Shown here piece after piece: positions 1 to 8,861 of a stretch of 64,000 nt of DNA. The notes beneath the pieces are model-generated. The model was not told the DNA's origin and ran no database searches. It was given only the letters and a program-made list of their open reading frames with translations. The DNA lies in NCBI GenBank assembly GCA_937773775.1, contig CALJVL010000009.1:1-64000 (forward strand), written 5' to 3'. The translations under genes and the position numbers were made by a program. The stretch is from an uncultured Flavobacterium sp. GTDB lineage: Bacteria; Bacteroidota; Bacteroidia; Flavobacteriales; Flavobacteriaceae. Numbering within the stretch: the first letter of the stretch is position 1; every line of letters begins with the position of its first letter.

Positions 1-167
1 ATGAAAGCGTTTTTGTTGCTATTCATCGGAACGAAATCAACGCCATCAGTAAGAGTATTTGCTGGTGTTGGTTTGTTCGGGTCAGAATTGAATGTCTTAT
101 CTACGAACTTCCCGTAAACAAGATATCCTAATAGTAATAAAACTATTGCTGTGATAAATGTAATCAT
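1..167 (-). CDS. cstA: CstA-like carbon starvation protein, N-terminal part
   Basis: The gene begins at an ATG at 167 and runs off the left edge, leaving 55 codons. The readable N terminus is a single hydrophobic helix (MITFITAIVLLLLGYLVYG) followed by FVDKTF and the sequence TPANTLTDGVDFVPM. This is the layout of the first helix and loop of CstA-family peptide or pyruvate transporters, where a TPA-x-x-x-x-DG-V-DYVP segment is conserved. An AGGGA sequence lies about 4 bases before the ATG, which supports the start. CstA proteins are inner-membrane transporters with many helices, induced during carbon limitation in other bacteria. The family match is by recognition of this short N terminus only; the rest of the protein is outside the window. 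Confidence 0.75.
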   Translation of the reverse strand, partial: MITFITAIVLLLLGYLVYGKFVDKTFNSDPNKPTPANTLTDGVDFVPMNSNKNAF

Positions 168-780
168 AATTCCCTGTTTTTATTAAAAATAATGTATTAA
201 ATATTTACTAAAACGTTGTAGATATAAAAAAATAGTAAATTCATTGCGTTATTCGCAAGTTAGGGAAACATATCAATAAATTATGCTTTTTCTTGTAATT
301 GATAAAATAAACGGCTTAAAATCATAAAGCTTAGAGTTTTATAATAATGTAAAATGTAAAAATTGTGAGTTTTTAATCGTTAAAGGGTCAAATAATTAGC
401 CTATTCTCGTGCTGATTATAGCATTTTGAAACCCCCGAGCACCTAATAAAGATCAATTTTCTAATTAGCAGGGTCGTTTTTATCATTTATCCTCACGTTA
501 CAACATCTCTAATCTATCTGGGATAGTACAGATATTACTTTTACAGGAGGTAAATAAGGGATATGATATTTAGTGTACTTTGGCGCAGTGAACTCCAGTT
601 CAGTACTGGTCTTTGTAGAATGTATAAATGCGATTGTGTAACTACATTTTTTGCAAGAAATAAACAAGCCTTATTGCAGAGCCTATTCACTAGTAGAGGA
701 AAATGTAGTGAGTTGAATTATCGGAGTTGCGAGTTTGCTATTAAAATTTCCTACATTTGGCTAAACTAAATAATTAAACT
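168..780. other. Gene-poor stretch between cstA start and a small membrane protein
   Basis: I see no convincing gene here. A 68-codon open frame at 563-769 on the plus strand has an aminoacyl composition unlike a protein family I know and no ribosome site. A short inverted repeat (GAACT, CC, AGTTC) lies near 588-600. The 3' end holds the promoter for the small gene at 781. Confidence 0.5.
727..759 (+). promoter_or_regulatory. Bacteroidetes-type promoter for the small membrane protein
   Basis: TTG at 727-729 and TACATTTG at 752-759 are separated by 22 bases, inside the 17-23 range of the flavobacterial TTG/TAnnTTTG promoter. The ATG at 781 would then follow a leader of about 15 bases. Confidence 0.45.
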
Positions 781-954
781 ATGTTAAAGTCTAGGTCAGT
801 TGCATTTATCACATCTATAGTTCTATTTGTCGCATTGATATTTTTATGCGTATTTATCGGAGTACCGGTTGATAATTATATTACCAGAGTTGGTTTAGTC
901 TTAGTGCCATTAGTAGCTTATCTGTTGCTGAAACCGAAAGTTATAAACGATTAG
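781..954 (+). CDS. Small two-helix membrane protein of unknown function
   Basis: This is a 57-residue frame with a clear bacterial membrane-protein pattern. Residues about 8-27 (AFITSIVLFVALIFLCVFIG) and about 35-50 (RVGLVLVPLVAYLLL) are hydrophobic, separated by a short polar loop (PVDNY), and the C terminus is basic. The ATG is preceded by an A-rich segment, as is usual in Flavobacterium, and a matching promoter lies upstream. I do not recognise a family. It stands divergent from the CstA-like gene about 600 bases away, with no other neighbour for 1 kb. It is likely a real small gene because the hydrophobic pattern and the promoter agree, but no function is proposed. Confidence 0.5.
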   Translation: MLKSRSVAFITSIVLFVALIFLCVFIGVPVDNYITRVGLVLVPLVAYLLLKPKVIND

Positions 955-2012
955 AAGCTATCTAAGACAAAGTAATTGTTTTATTAATCTTTTGTCAGTA
1001 TTGGCTTTTGATTATTTCATAATCATTTTTTTGAATATATCTAATACTTCCGCTCGGGGATTCTTTACGGACATTTGAACTCTACTACCAGCTATTATTC
1101 TTCTTAATATTTTGTGCCTTCTTATTTTTCCAAAAAGAAAGTTTTGTAAATCCAATGGTGTAAACTTCCTCATTTTGTTTAAATATTTGTCGATGGTAAA
1201 TCCATTTTTTGTCCCATCCTATTACTACAAAAGTTTTAGTAAATTTAGACTATATCTTCATAGGCTTCTAATAAATCAATTTGTGCGAACTTATTACTGT
1301 AAACATTGTTTTTTTCAAAGTATTCTCATAGAGATTTGATCTAAATAGGATTTCTAAGCTTATAAAACTCAAATAGTAAAAACATTTTAAATTAGTCATA
1401 TACCTTGAGGATTCACAATCCAAGATACTGATCTTTTTTGTTTGTATAAGATTTGGTTCTAAATCGACTTTTTTTCTAAAAAAAAGTTGAACCAACATAA
1501 ATATAAAGAATGTGAATCCAATAGTAAAGCATAATTTAGGCTTTAGATATGACGGTAATATAGTAAATCATTGAAATGATTTTGGCAAACATCGAGCTAC
1601 GGAAGCTCTTATGAAAATCTCCATCTAGTCTTGTTAAGTATTAATTATGAATTAAATATCGGCGATTGAACATCGTTTATAACATAGCGATTTGCTTTGG
1701 TTTATCATTGCGAGGAATGATTAGTTCGCCAACGGCAAAAGAAACGTCATTTATGTGGCAACCGTTTTATTCTCTTATATTTTCGAGCTGAGTTTGCTGA
1801 GCCTTGTAAATAATTATGGACATAGAACTGTTTTTTTATATTTTAAAAGTCTGCCTTCTTTTATAAGCTGAATTCAAGTTACTAATCCAACTGGAAAGTT
1901 AGCTAAAGACGGTATTGTATTGCAAGAAAGGACGCTCTTATTTGTAGTTAAAAGACAAAAAAAAACCGTTGCAATTGTGCAACAGTTTTTAAAATTAAGA
2001 TGAATTACTACC
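955..2012. other. 1.06 kb stretch with no supportable gene
   Basis: Frames at 1112-1339 (plus) and 1268-1498 (minus) are AT-rich, overlap each other and look non-coding. Around 1707-1723 the sequence TCATTGCGAGGAATGA resembles the start of the palindromic TCATTGCGAG repeats scattered through many bacterial genomes, but only one partial copy is present. The 3' end carries the terminator of the fasciclin gene. The stretch may be decayed genes, but I cannot identify any. Confidence 0.5.
1961..1990 (-). terminator. Rho-independent terminator of the fasciclin gene
   Basis: An inverted repeat pairs AAAACCGTTGC with GCAACAGTTTT across a 6-base loop and is followed on the minus strand by a T-run. 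It lies 22 bases past the stop codon of the gene that ends at 2013. Confidence 0.8.
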
Positions 2013-2597
2013 TTATTTTGGCATAACCACTGTATCAATTGCATGAATAACTCCGTTAGAAGCCGCTACGTCAGCAAGAACTACTGTTGAAGTTCCTCCA
2101 TTTGCATCGGTCAAGATCACTTTTCCGTCTGCCAAGCTTAGGACGATAGTTCCGCCTTGAACAGTTGTTACACTATATTTTCCGTTATTATTGTTTATTG
2201 CATCAATCACTGTAGCGGCATCAAATTTTCCTGCTACGACATGATACGTTAATACTGCTTTCAGTTTGTCTAAATTTTCGGGTTTCAACAAAGTCTCTAC
2301 AGTTCCTTCTGGAAGTTTAGCAAATGCTGCATTATTAGGTGCGAAAACTGTAAAAGGCCCCTCACTACTTAATGTTTCAACTAATCCTGCTGCTGTTACT
2401 GCAGTAACCAATGTTGAGAAATCTGCATTTGCTGCAGCTACTCCTACAATGTTTGGTGTTTCAACTACAGCGGCAGCATCCATCGCTACTGCAGTAGAGT
2501 CATTCATTTCTGTAGTTTCTCCTTCTTTTTTTTGTCCGCACGAAATAGTTATCATTCCCAATAATACAAATGCGCTAATTTTTTTTACTAATGTCAT
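2013..2597 (-). CDS. Fasciclin (FAS1) domain lipoprotein
   Basis: This 194-residue protein starts at ATG 2597; a TTG two codons upstream is less likely. It has a lipoprotein signal (KKISAFVLLGMITISC) with the modified Cys about residue 20. A short Ala- and acid-rich linker leads into one FAS1 domain from about residue 50 to the end. The FAS1 signatures are visible: the H1-type segment SSEGPFTVFAPNNAAF, the YH motif in TYHVVAGKF, and the H2-type segment SNGVIHAIDTVVMP. FAS1 proteins are extracytoplasmic and often mediate adhesion, but the ligand is unknown for most bacterial members. It stands alone as a single gene with its own terminator. A second FAS1 lipoprotein, with two domains, lies at 56.4 kb, so the family is at least duplicated here. 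Confidence 0.9.
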   Translation of the reverse strand: MTLVKKISAFVLLGMITISCGQKKEGETTEMNDSTAVAMDAAAVVETPNIVGVAAANADFSTLVTAVTAAGLVETLSSEGPFTVFAPNNAAFAKLPEGTVETLLKPENLDKLKAVLTYHVVAGKFDAATVIDAINNNNGKYSVTTVQGGTIVLSLADGKVILTDANGGTSTVVLADVAASNGVIHAIDTVVMPK

Positions 2598-2632
2598 AGT
2601 CAATATTTTATGTTTGAATAATTTGTTAATAC

Positions 2633-2640
2633 CAAAGATA
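2633..2640 (-). promoter_or_regulatory. -7 element for the fasciclin gene
   Basis: On the minus strand this reads TATCTTTG, a perfect TAnnTTTG box, 35 bases before the ATG. I did not find a TTG at the usual distance, so the upstream element is missing or diverged. Confidence 0.4.
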
Positions 2641-3275
2641 CAGTATTAAAAACGACTGTCTAATATTTTTAACAATTAATTAAACAAAATCTATAATTAG
2701 AATACAATTGATGCGGATGATTTTTTAGCAGATGCAGATAGAATGAAATTTTAAGTTTCTGTGAATGACGACATCTGATGATAATTCCCAAAATAGTTAA
2801 TGTTTCTTATCTTGTTGTCCTGCCCTAATTTGTTATTGTGGGTAACTACATAATCAGCAGGAAAACAGCGATCTTATCTGCTTCAACTGTTGTTTTCTAT
2901 GCTTATTATTTTTAGCAGAATTTGCTAAACACTGGACAGATCCAAGTGATTAATTTAATGTTGCTTAGCAGAAATGGCGGAACTTTGAAGGATTTAGCTT
3001 TTCTCTTGTGTATGGGAATTAGCTTAATTACACTATTGATTGAGCCTATTTCTTCTCGGACCAGTTGTGGAAAACTCTAAATTGTATCATTTAGTGGAAA
3101 TCTTTTAGCTTTGATATCAACCCATTCTTTTTCTTGCTCCATTAGTAGGAGAAAAATAAAAGTTATAGTAGATTATAGCTCCTAAAAAAAACAATGTAAT
3201 TCTCCTGAAATAATACCGTAGTTTAGCTCTAAAAAACTTGAAACAGCAAATAGGAAACTTTAAACAAAAATTTCG

Positions 3276-3283
3276 TAATTTTG
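3276..3283 (+). promoter_or_regulatory. -7 element for prfA
   Basis: TAATTTTG matches the TAnnTTTG box and lies 24 bases before the prfA ATG. No TTG is present 17-23 bases upstream. Confidence 0.45.
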
Positions 3284-3307
3284 CACTCCAAATAAAGGAT
3301 CAAGATT

Positions 3308-4384
3308 ATGTTAGATAGACTTCAAATAGTAAAACAACGTTTCGATGAGATATCGGATTTGATCATCCAGCCGGATGTCATCTCTGATCAGAAGCGTTAT
3401 GTGCAATTGAATCAAGAGTATAAAACTTTGAAAGCATTGGCAGAAAAAAGGGACGAATATGTTCTTATCATGGCCAATATCGAAGAAGCAAACGAAATAA
3501 TAGCCGACAACAGTGATGCAGACATGACCGAAATGGCCAAAATGCAACTAGACGAGGCGAAGGAAAGATTGCCGGAACTAGAAGAAGAAATCAAATTCAT
3601 GTTGATCCCAAAAGATCCTGAAGATGCCAAAAATGTGATGGTGGAGATCCGCGCAGGTACAGGTGGGGATGAAGCGAGTATTTTTGCAGGAGATTTATTC
3701 CGTATGTACACCAAGTATTGTGAAAATAGAGGATGGAGAACTTCGGTTGTCGATATGAATGAAGGAACTTCTGGTGGTTTTAAAGAGGTAATTTTTGAAG
3801 TTAGCGGTGAAGATGTTTACGGAACCCTTAAGTTTGAAGCAGGTGTTCACCGTGTACAACGTGTGCCACAAACGGAAACTCAAGGACGTGTTCACACATC
3901 GGCAGCGACTGTTATGGTATTGCCGGAAGCGGAGGAATTTGATGTGCAGATTGATATGAATGATGTGCGTGTCGATTTTTTCTGTTCTTCAGGACCAGGT
4001 GGACAATCAGTAAATACTACCAAATCAGCCGTGCGTTTAACGCACATACCGACTGGCTTAGTCGCGCAATGTCAGGATCAAAAATCACAACATAAGAATA
4101 AGGATAAAGCTTTTGGTGTATTGCGTTCTCGTTTATACGAACAAGAATTAGCCAAAAAACAAGCCGAGGATGCCACAAAGCGTACTTCTCAGGTAAGTTC
4201 TGGTGACCGTTCTAACAAGATTCGTACTTACAATTATGCACAAGGTCGTGTGACAGATCACAGAGTTGGTTTGACTCTTTACGACTTGGGAAACATCATG
4301 AATGGTGATATTCAGAAAATTGTTGATGAGCTGGCTTTAGTGAACAACATGGAAAAATTGAAAGAAGCGAGTGAGGTTTTTTAA
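3308..4384 (+). CDS. prfA: Peptide chain release factor 1
   Basis: RF1 recognises UAA and UAG in the ribosomal A site and triggers hydrolysis of the peptidyl-tRNA. The 358-residue length is typical. The GGQ catalytic motif is at residues 231-233 within [14 protein letters not shown]. The codon-recognition tripeptide of the PxT type is PQT at 187-189, just before the conserved [13 protein letters not shown] segment; this distinguishes RF1 from RF2 (SPF). The coiled N-terminal domain spans about residues 1-100. The ATG at 3308 follows AAAGGATCAAG. A terminator follows at 4426, so prfA and pyrF are at least partly separate units. In Flavobacterium genomes I know, an AIR synthase gene often lies directly upstream of prfA; here that gene is at 35.5 kb. 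Confidence 0.97.
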   Translation: MLDRLQIVKQRFDEISDLIIQPDVISDQKRYVQLNQEYKTLKALAEKRDEYVLIMANIEEANEIIADNSDADMTEMAKMQLDEAKERLPELEEEIKFMLIPKDPEDAKNVMVEIRAGTGGDEASIFAGDLFRMYTKYCENRGWRTSVVDMNEGTSGGFKEVIFEVSGEDVYGTLKFEAGVHRVQRVPQTETQGRVHTSAATVMVLPEAEEFDVQIDMNDVRVDFFCSSGPGGQSVNTTKSAVRLTHIPTGLVAQCQDQKSQHKNKDKAFGVLRSRLYEQELAKKQAEDATKRTSQVSSGDRSNKIRTYNYAQGRVTDHRVGLTLYDLGNIMNGDIQKIVDELALVNNMEKLKEASEVF

Positions 4385-4425
4385 GAACAAAGAAAATAGA
4401 ACAAAGAAAATAGAATAAAGAAAAG

Positions 4426-4459
4426 ATGCCATACTGATTTTAAGTTATGGCATTTTTTT
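4426..4459 (+). terminator. Terminator after prfA
   Basis: ATGCCATA at 4426-4433 pairs with TATGGCAT at 4446-4453 and is followed by a T7 run. Confidence 0.8.
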
Positions 4460-4504
4460 AAATCTAAAAACTAACAAAAGAGTATAATTTGGTTCAAAGG
4501 GGAG

Positions 4505-4526
4505 CAACCTTAAATTTTAAACTTTT
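4505..4526. repeat. Copy 1 of a TTAAATTTTAAACTT-type intergenic word
   Basis: AACCTTAAATTTTAAACTT here is repeated, with two extra T, as AACCTTAAATTTTTTAAACTT at about 5478-5498. The two copies bracket pyrF. They are AT-rich and could be chance or a small dispersed repeat. Confidence 0.35.
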
Positions 4527-4533
4527 AATTCGC

Positions 4534-5361
4534 ATGACTACACCAGAACTAATTGAGCAAATCAAAATCAAGAAATCATTTCTGGCCATAGGCCTGGATG
4601 TCGACTTGAATAAAATCCCAACATATTTATTGGAACTCGAAGACCCAATTTTTGAATTCAACAAAGCAATCATCGACGCCACACACGATTTATGTGTTGC
4701 TTACAAACCCAATATCGCTTTCTTTGAGGCTTACGGAATCAAAGGGTGGATGGCTTTGCAAAAAACGATCAATTACATCAATGATAATTATCCTGATATC
4801 TTTACTATCGCCGATGCCAAACGTGGCGATATAGGGAATACCTCATCAATGTATGCTAAAGCTTTTTTTGAAGACCTTAATTTTGACAGTGTGACCGTTG
4901 CCCCATACATGGGAAAGGATTCAGTAGAGCCTTTCTTAGCTTTCGAAAACAAACACACCATCATGCTGGCCTTGACGTCAAATGAAGGCGCATTTGATTT
5001 CCAGACTTTGCTAATTGACGGAAAAGAATTGTACAAACAAGTGCTAGAAACTTCTAAGACATGGAAAAACAGTAAAAACCTAATGTATGTAGTAGGTGCT
5101 ACTAAGGCAGAATATTTTACTGAGATTCGCAAAATCGTTCCGGATAGCTTCTTATTAGTTCCGGGAGTTGGGGCGCAAGGAGGCAGTCTTGCAGAAGTTT
5201 GCAAGTACGGTATGAATGACAACATAGGGCTACTGATCAATTCTTCAAGAGGAATCATTTATGCATCTAAAGGAACTGATTTTGTCGAAAAGGCAAGGGA
5301 TGAAGCGTTGAAAATGCAGCAAGAGATGTCAGCTATTGTTAGTTTGAAGTTTCAGGTTTAA
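4534..5361 (+). CDS. pyrF: Orotidine 5'-phosphate decarboxylase
   Basis: PyrF decarboxylates OMP to UMP, the last step of de novo pyrimidine synthesis, in the cytoplasm. The 275-residue protein is the longer class of OMP decarboxylase found in Bacteroidetes and mycobacteria. The catalytic Lys-Asp block is seen as [10 protein letters not shown] near residues 96-105, with an N-terminal [10 protein letters not shown] and the phosphate-binding [10 protein letters not shown] and [11 protein letters not shown] near the C terminus. The ATG at 4534 is chosen because the family starts with [15 protein letters not shown]; an upstream in-frame TTG at 4489 would add a leader made of a low-complexity repeat. 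That repeat word recurs just behind the gene. Confidence 0.96.
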   Translation: MTTPELIEQIKIKKSFLAIGLDVDLNKIPTYLLELEDPIFEFNKAIIDATHDLCVAYKPNIAFFEAYGIKGWMALQKTINYINDNYPDIFTIADAKRGDIGNTSSMYAKAFFEDLNFDSVTVAPYMGKDSVEPFLAFENKHTIMLALTSNEGAFDFQTLLIDGKELYKQVLETSKTWKNSKNLMYVVGATKAEYFTEIRKIVPDSFLLVPGVGAQGGSLAEVCKYGMNDNIGLLINSSRGIIYASKGTDFVEKARDEALKMQQEMSAIVSLKFQV

Positions 5362-5448
5362 AGTTTTTCGGGTTGCTTAAAATTATTAAACACGAATTAA
5401 AAACAACAAACTTTACGTACTTTGCATAAAACAGCTTAAACTTTGGGT

Positions 5449-6303
5449 ATGCTGCAACTAAGCTTTAAACTTTTTCAAACCTTAAATTTTTTAAACTTGA
5501 ACCAAAAAACCTTAATTGACCAACTCGGAACTGCTCATACTTTTGAAACTTCCCCCATACGAATCATTTCGCTGGTGCCTTCTCAAACAGAATTGCTATT
5601 TGATTTAGGTCAAGAAGCAAAAATAGTGGGGATAACTAAATTCTGTGTGCATCCCTATCACTTTAAATCGACAAAAAAAATGGTCGGCGGAACCAAAAAA
5701 GTGCATTATGAAAAAATCCGCTTGCTTGAACCAGACCTTATCATTTGTAATAAGGAAGAAAATACCCAGGAGATCGTTGAGAAACTGAGCGAAATATGCC
5801 CGGTTTGGGTAACCAATATCATTACGATTGAGGATAACTTCCAGATGATATCTGACTTTGGCCAGCTTTTAAACTGCAGAACTGAAGCCCAAAAATGGAA
5901 CAATAAATTAGCTTTTGCCTTGAGCGATTTTAAAAACTTCGTGAAAGACATTCCTGTGAAGACCGTTGCTTATTTTATTTGGAAAAATCCTTATATGGTC
6001 GCGGGATCTGACAACTTCATTAATGAATTATTGAAGCTCAACCATTTTAAAAACATGTATGATAACGAAGGCCGGTATCCCGAGGTGGAAATCGAAAAAA
6101 TACAGCAAGAAGGAAATCCTGATTTGATTCTTCTTTCCTCAGAACCATTTCCTTTCAAAAAAGAAGATGGCTACGAAATCAGTAATTTTACGGATAAAGC
6201 ACAAACTGTTATAGTAGATGGAGAAATGTTTTCGTGGTATGGAAGTCGATTGCTAAAGGCATTTGATTATTTTAAAATGCTGCATGGTAATTTAGGGAAG
6301 TAG
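5449..6303 (+). CDS. BtuF-like ABC transporter substrate-binding protein (helical backbone metal receptor)
   Basis: The protein has the two-lobed fold of periplasmic binding proteins for cobalamin, siderophores or haem. Visible markers are RIISLVPSQTELLFDLG, the VGITKFCVHP segment, KMVGGTKKVHYEKI with LLEPDLIICNKEEN, and a C-terminal FVDGEMFSWYGSR-like block (VDGEMFSWYGSR). There is no signal peptide, which is usual for this flavobacterial subfamily, so its location is unsure. The first ATG is 5449, giving 284 residues, but the first 17 or so codons consist of an intergenic repeat word, and family members start near TLIDQLGTAHTF. A TTG at about 5497 could be the true start. No permease or ATPase gene is nearby. 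The TonB receptor locus that follows runs convergently, so a shared iron or cobalamin role is only a guess. Confidence 0.8.
   Translation: MLQLSFKLFQTLNFLNLNQKTLIDQLGTAHTFETSPIRIISLVPSQTELLFDLGQEAKIVGITKFCVHPYHFKSTKKMVGGTKKVHYEKIRLLEPDLIICNKEENTQEIVEKLSEICPVWVTNIITIEDNFQMISDFGQLLNCRTEAQKWNNKLAFALSDFKNFVKDIPVKTVAYFIWKNPYMVAGSDNFINELLKLNHFKNMYDNEGRYPEVEIEKIQQEGNPDLILLSSEPFPFKKEDGYEISNFTDKAQTVIVDGEMFSWYGSRLLKAFDYFKMLHGNLGK
5478..5498. repeat. Copy 2 of the TTAAATTTTAAACTT-type word
   Basis: This matches the copy at 4505-4526 with a 2-base T-run difference. It lies inside the first codons of the next gene if the ATG at 5449 is used, which makes that start doubtful. Confidence 0.35.
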
Positions 6304-6350
6304 TTTTATGCTTGCGTAAAAGCGACGTTGTTAGTCTATAGAAATATAAA

Positions 6351-6401
6351 AAAAACCATTTAGGAATTAAGACTAATACGCTTAACTTCTAAATGGTTTT
6401 T
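6351..6401. terminator. Bidirectional terminator between convergent genes
   Basis: AAAAACCATTTAG at 6351-6363 pairs with CTAAATGGTTTTT at 6389-6401. A second inner pairing (GAATTAAG with CTTAAC) extends the stem. It serves the binding-protein gene ending at 6303 and the TonB receptor gene ending at 6423. Confidence 0.8.
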
Positions 6402-6422
6402 AATTTTAGAATGTTTGGTTCT

Positions 6423-8861
6423 TTAAAACACTAGTTCTAAAGTAGTGTAAAACATTCTATTGTCAGAAGGGATTATTCCTGGCCCTGGATATCCCGTAGC
6501 TCTTCGGGTAAAATAACTGTTATTTGTAAAGTTAGTTACACCAGCCTCCAGTTTCCATTTTTTCCATTTATAAGAACACGATATATCTGCTACGTAATAG
6601 GCTGGAATTTCACCAAATATTCCGTAGGTATTGTCATTAACGTCAGTTTTACTATTGTTGGCTTCAGTAAATTGTGAAGAAACATAAGTAAATTGTAAGC
6701 TAGTCATAAAGTTTTTATAACCAACTCCTGTTCCCGTTTTGATGTTGAAAAGAGGAACAAATTCTACTTTATTTCCTTCAATATTTGGAGCATCTGATTT
6801 TAAATATTGAGAATCGGTAATGGCGATATTAGAAAAGGCATTCCAGCTAAAATTTTCGTTTTCTTGGAAGAATGTTTTGCTCAAACTCCAGTCAAACATA
6901 GTTTCAAAACCATAAGTAACGGCTGTCCCTATATTGGAGCGGTACCGAACGACTGCTGCAGAACCGTTAGGATTTCGAGTCTCGTATTCTCCAATTTTAT
7001 CATTGTAATACAAACCATAGATACTGGCGTCAAAAGTGACTTTGTCTCCCAGTTGTCCACGTACACCAATATCAGATGTGAATCCTTTTTCGTCAGAAAT
7101 GTTACTGTCAATTACTTGACTTGGGCTTACGGTGCGAATATCATTAAAAGTTACTGAACGGTAGTTTTGAGAAACGTTTCCATAAAGTTCAATTTGGTTT
7201 TGAGGTTTGTAGCTTAAGCCAATACCTAGTAATACAAAATCTCTGTCTTTTATGTTGTTCTCAAATTGCTGATCGTCCAGAATCACATTTCCTGCTAAAT
7301 CAAGATTTATTTTTCGGTACGAACCTTCAGCCTGAGTTCTTATTTTTTCGAATCTAAAACCAGGAGTAATGGAGAAGTTAGAGGTGATTTTGAACATATT
7401 TTCACCAAAAACGGCAAGATTTAGATTTGGAAAAGTATAATTTGATTGATTGGCATAAAATGGAAATTCAGTATCTGCACTCTCGAAATTAGCATCGCTA
7501 CCCGAACTTCCTGGACCTTGAATTCCTGTGTTTCTAGATTGGTAATATTTAGCTCCAATTAAGAATGCACTTCTGTTTTCTCCTATAGAGTAACGTTTTA
7601 GGTACCTGGCTTCTGCTCCCCAGTTTACAAAATCGCCAACAATTAAGTCTCTTACGCTTCCTTCTGGATCCGTACTCGAAACGCGGTTAGAACGATAACC
7701 TACTGCTTTTCTGCTAGCGTCTAAACCAAATAATTGTAAAGAGAAGTCAGCATTGTTATTGAATTTATGCTCTAATTTTAAAGCAAATAAATTCCAATCT
7801 ACAGCAAACCAGTTTCTAGATCTGTTACTTTGTGCAGGATTTTCATTAAACATGGCATCGGTCAAACCACCTGCTTGCTGGGCTAGATAATTAAAGTAGG
7901 TGTAATCAAAATGAATCGATGTTTTATCGTTGAATTTATAATTCAAATTGGCAAAATAATTTTTACTTTCAAAATCTGAATTGGGTCTAAAACCATTTCC
8001 TTGCTTGTAATTATAGAATGTATAGTAACTAAACTTGTCAGTCGTTCCACTCAAGGAAGTGAAATTGGTAAATAAACCGTAAGATCCAATAGTATTTCTT
8101 GTAGTTAATTCGATTTGTTTTTTGCTTGGTATTTTTGTTTTGAAGTTCACCAAACCGCCAAATTGAGTTCCATATTGCAAAGAAGCCGCACCACGAATAA
8201 CTTGGATTTCTTCCAATGCTTCCGTAGGAGTAGCGTAGTAACTTTCAGGATAACCCAACACGTCAGCACTGATGTCATAGCCATTTTGACGGGTGTTGAA
8301 ATTTGAAGTTCGGTTGGGGTCTAATCCACGGCCACCAATGCTTAACTGTAAACCACCATCAGAACTTTCATTAATGGTAAGTCCAACTACTTGCGCAAAT
8401 ATCTGACGGGCATTATTAGTTGCCTTGTTAGCCGTTATTTTATTTATAGCAATAACCTCAGTTTTCTTACCAGCATAAATTGCCGTTCCTTCGATATCGT
8501 TTAGCTTACGAAGGGAAAATAATTTTTCATTTTGCCTTCTAATAATTACCTCTGTTAGGTTAGTTATCCTATTTAAAACGATGGTTATGGCACTTCCGGT
8601 AGTGATGCTGTTTTGTTCAACAATGGCATATCCCTCTTTAAAGAATACAAAATCAAAGCTTGCTGACTTCTTCTCATTGATTTCAAATGAGCCATTCGCA
8701 TCTGTAAATGTTTTTGCGTTTGTTGACTTATTGAATATTTCTACTCTAGCCAATTTTTTGCCATTAGCATCAGTTACCACTCCCGAAATTTTATTTTGGG
8801 CGAAGCTAAGTAGAGGCAGCAGTAAAAGTATAAATAGTCTAAAACCCTTTAATTTCATCAT
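6423..8861 (-). CDS. FecA-like TonB-dependent outer-membrane receptor
   Basis: The 812-residue protein has a signal peptide (MMKLKGFRLFILLLLPLLSFAQ). A carboxypeptidase-regulatory-like Ig domain follows (KISGVVTDANGKKLARVEIF, about residues 24-100). A plug domain lies at about 110-260, with QVVGLTINESSDGGLQLSIGG, GRGLDPNRT and EIQVIRGAASLQYG. The rest is a 22-strand beta-barrel ending in the aromatic ELVF. The plug, including NRTSNFNTRQNGYDIS, resembles Fe(III)-dicitrate receptors of Bacteroidetes. The gene is last in a four-gene operon with DUF4856, imelysin and HTTM genes. The chosen ATG (8861) overlaps the end of the HTTM gene by 23 bases, which suggests translational coupling. The frame stays open upstream of this ATG, but only because it reads through the HTTM gene. 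Substrate is inferred from plug likeness and the imelysin neighbours, not shown. Confidence 0.92.
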   Translation of the reverse strand: MMKLKGFRLFILLLLPLLSFAQNKISGVVTDANGKKLARVEIFNKSTNAKTFTDANGSFEINEKKSASFDFVFFKEGYAIVEQNSITTGSAITIVLNRITNLTEVIIRRQNEKLFSLRKLNDIEGTAIYAGKKTEVIAINKITANKATNNARQIFAQVVGLTINESSDGGLQLSIGGRGLDPNRTSNFNTRQNGYDISADVLGYPESYYATPTEALEEIQVIRGAASLQYGTQFGGLVNFKTKIPSKKQIELTTRNTIGSYGLFTNFTSLSGTTDKFSYYTFYNYKQGNGFRPNSDFESKNYFANLNYKFNDKTSIHFDYTYFNYLAQQAGGLTDAMFNENPAQSNRSRNWFAVDWNLFALKLEHKFNNNADFSLQLFGLDASRKAVGYRSNRVSSTDPEGSVRDLIVGDFVNWGAEARYLKRYSIGENRSAFLIGAKYYQSRNTGIQGPGSSGSDANFESADTEFPFYANQSNYTFPNLNLAVFGENMFKITSNFSITPGFRFEKIRTQAEGSYRKINLDLAGNVILDDQQFENNIKDRDFVLLGIGLSYKPQNQIELYGNVSQNYRSVTFNDIRTVSPSQVIDSNISDEKGFTSDIGVRGQLGDKVTFDASIYGLYYNDKIGEYETRNPNGSAAVVRYRSNIGTAVTYGFETMFDWSLSKTFFQENENFSWNAFSNIAITDSQYLKSDAPNIEGNKVEFVPLFNIKTGTGVGYKNFMTSLQFTYVSSQFTEANNSKTDVNDNTYGIFGEIPAYYVADISCSYKWKKWKLEAGVTNFTNNSYFTRRATGYPGPGIIPSDNRMFYTTLELVF

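Larger units (their letters stand above)
2598..3307. other. 0.7 kb intergenic stretch between fasciclin gene and prfA
   Basis: No convincing gene. It holds the upstream regions of two divergent genes. A 40-codon hydrophobic frame starts at ATG 2958 (plus) but has no family likeness and was not called. Confidence 0.5.

Noticed and set aside
563..769. 68-codon open frame on the plus strand
   Set aside because: No family likeness, atypical composition and no initiation context.
1112..1498. Two overlapping frames on opposite strands in the gap before the fasciclin gene
   Set aside because: Low-complexity AT-rich translation without recognisable domains.
2958..3080. 40-codon hydrophobic frame
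   Set aside because: No family, no ribosome site and no promoter; too weak.
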